Part shown: positions 4,952 to 5,070 of the stretch, piece by piece | Numbering within the stretch: the first letter of the stretch is position 1 | Layout: the number at the start of each line of letters is the position of its first letter | DNA from: Nitriliruptoraceae bacterium | GTDB lineage: Bacteria; Actinomycetota; Nitriliruptoria; Nitriliruptorales; Nitriliruptoraceae | Assembly: GCA_007121975.1 (NCBI GenBank) | Contig: SKJO01000145.1 | Location: forward strand, 1-5,070 | Length of the DNA stretch: 5,070 bases | Direction of reading: 5' to 3' | The notes under the pieces: generated by a model | Databases searched by the model: none | What the model saw: the letters and a program-made list of their open reading frames with translations, nothing else | Told to the model about the DNA's origin: nothing | Translations under genes and position numbers: made by a program

Positions 4952-5070
4952 GTGCCGAAGCTGACGCTGGAGAAGATCGCAGAGTTGGCCGGCGTGTCGC
5001 GGTCCACCGCCTCCCGTGTCATCAACGGCCAGGACGGCGTGCGCCCCGAGATCCGCCGCCGAGTGCTCGA
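4952..5070 (+). CDS. LacI-family transcriptional regulator, N-terminal DNA-binding part only
   Basis: A GTG start at 4952 is preceded by GAGGTGA (4941-4947), a strong ribosome binding site with seven bases between GAGG and GTG. The 39 visible codons read MPKLTLEKIAELAGVSRSTA followed by SRVINGQDGVRPEIRRRVL and continue past the window. This is the classic LacI headpiece: TLEKIAELAG is helix 1, VSRSTASRVING is the turn and recognition helix, and V-R-P-E-I-R-R-R-V is helix 3 before the hinge. The SRSTASRV pattern resembles actinobacterial CebR-type recognition helices. It should bind the two palindromes just upstream and respond to a sugar through the periplasmic-binding-like domain beyond the edge. 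Its targets (probably itself and sugar uptake or glycoside hydrolase genes to the right) cannot be seen. The ligand is not deducible. Confidence 0.93.
   Translation, partial: MPKLTLEKIAELAGVSRSTASRVINGQDGVRPEIRRRVL

Overview
The window is very GC-rich (coding third positions are almost all G or C). It looks like a chromosomal segment from a high-GC actinobacterium. The best taxonomic clue is at the right edge: a LacI-family repressor start with two TGGGAGCGCTCCCA-type operators, which is the site class of actinobacterial CebR-like sugar regulators. I cannot name a genus; a deep-branching actinobacterial lineage is only a guess.

Layout from left to right. (1) 1-392, minus strand: the N-terminal 130 codons of an unrecognised gene that leaves the window. 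(2) 416-440: a perfect 10-bp-stem hairpin between that gene and its upstream neighbour. (3) 458-2530, minus strand: the main gene, a 690-residue protein. Its C-terminal ~350 residues align from memory over their full length with cyanobacterial long-chain acyl-ACP reductase (AAR), including the NADP-binding GATGAIG loop and the catalytic cysteine. About 310 N-terminal residues precede this and have no counterpart in cyanobacterial AAR. A possible 51-codon ORF overlaps its start codon (ATGA). (4) 2531-2884: a spacer with a 13-bp tandem repeat directly behind the next gene's stop. (5) 2885-3778, minus strand: a single-pass membrane protein with a long acidic linker and a small extracytoplasmic C-terminal domain. 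(6) 3885-4682: a decayed stretch. It holds a minus-strand remnant of a CxxxxCxC protein (DUF6788-like) with an apparent internal deletion, and a plus-strand series of coding-like segments that change frame twice and contain a 21-bp tandem duplication. (7) 4683-4951: a regulatory region with lower GC, two operator palindromes 109 bp apart, and -10-like hexamers. (8) 4952-5070, plus strand: the first 39 codons of the LacI-family regulator.

How they relate: the membrane protein, the AAR-like gene and the left-edge gene are all on the minus strand and could be read in series, although the tandem repeat and the hairpin separate them. The LacI-type regulator points away on the plus strand and most likely controls itself and genes to the right of the window. 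The most interesting object is the AAR-like fusion protein. No aldehyde-deformylating oxygenase or other partner is visible here.
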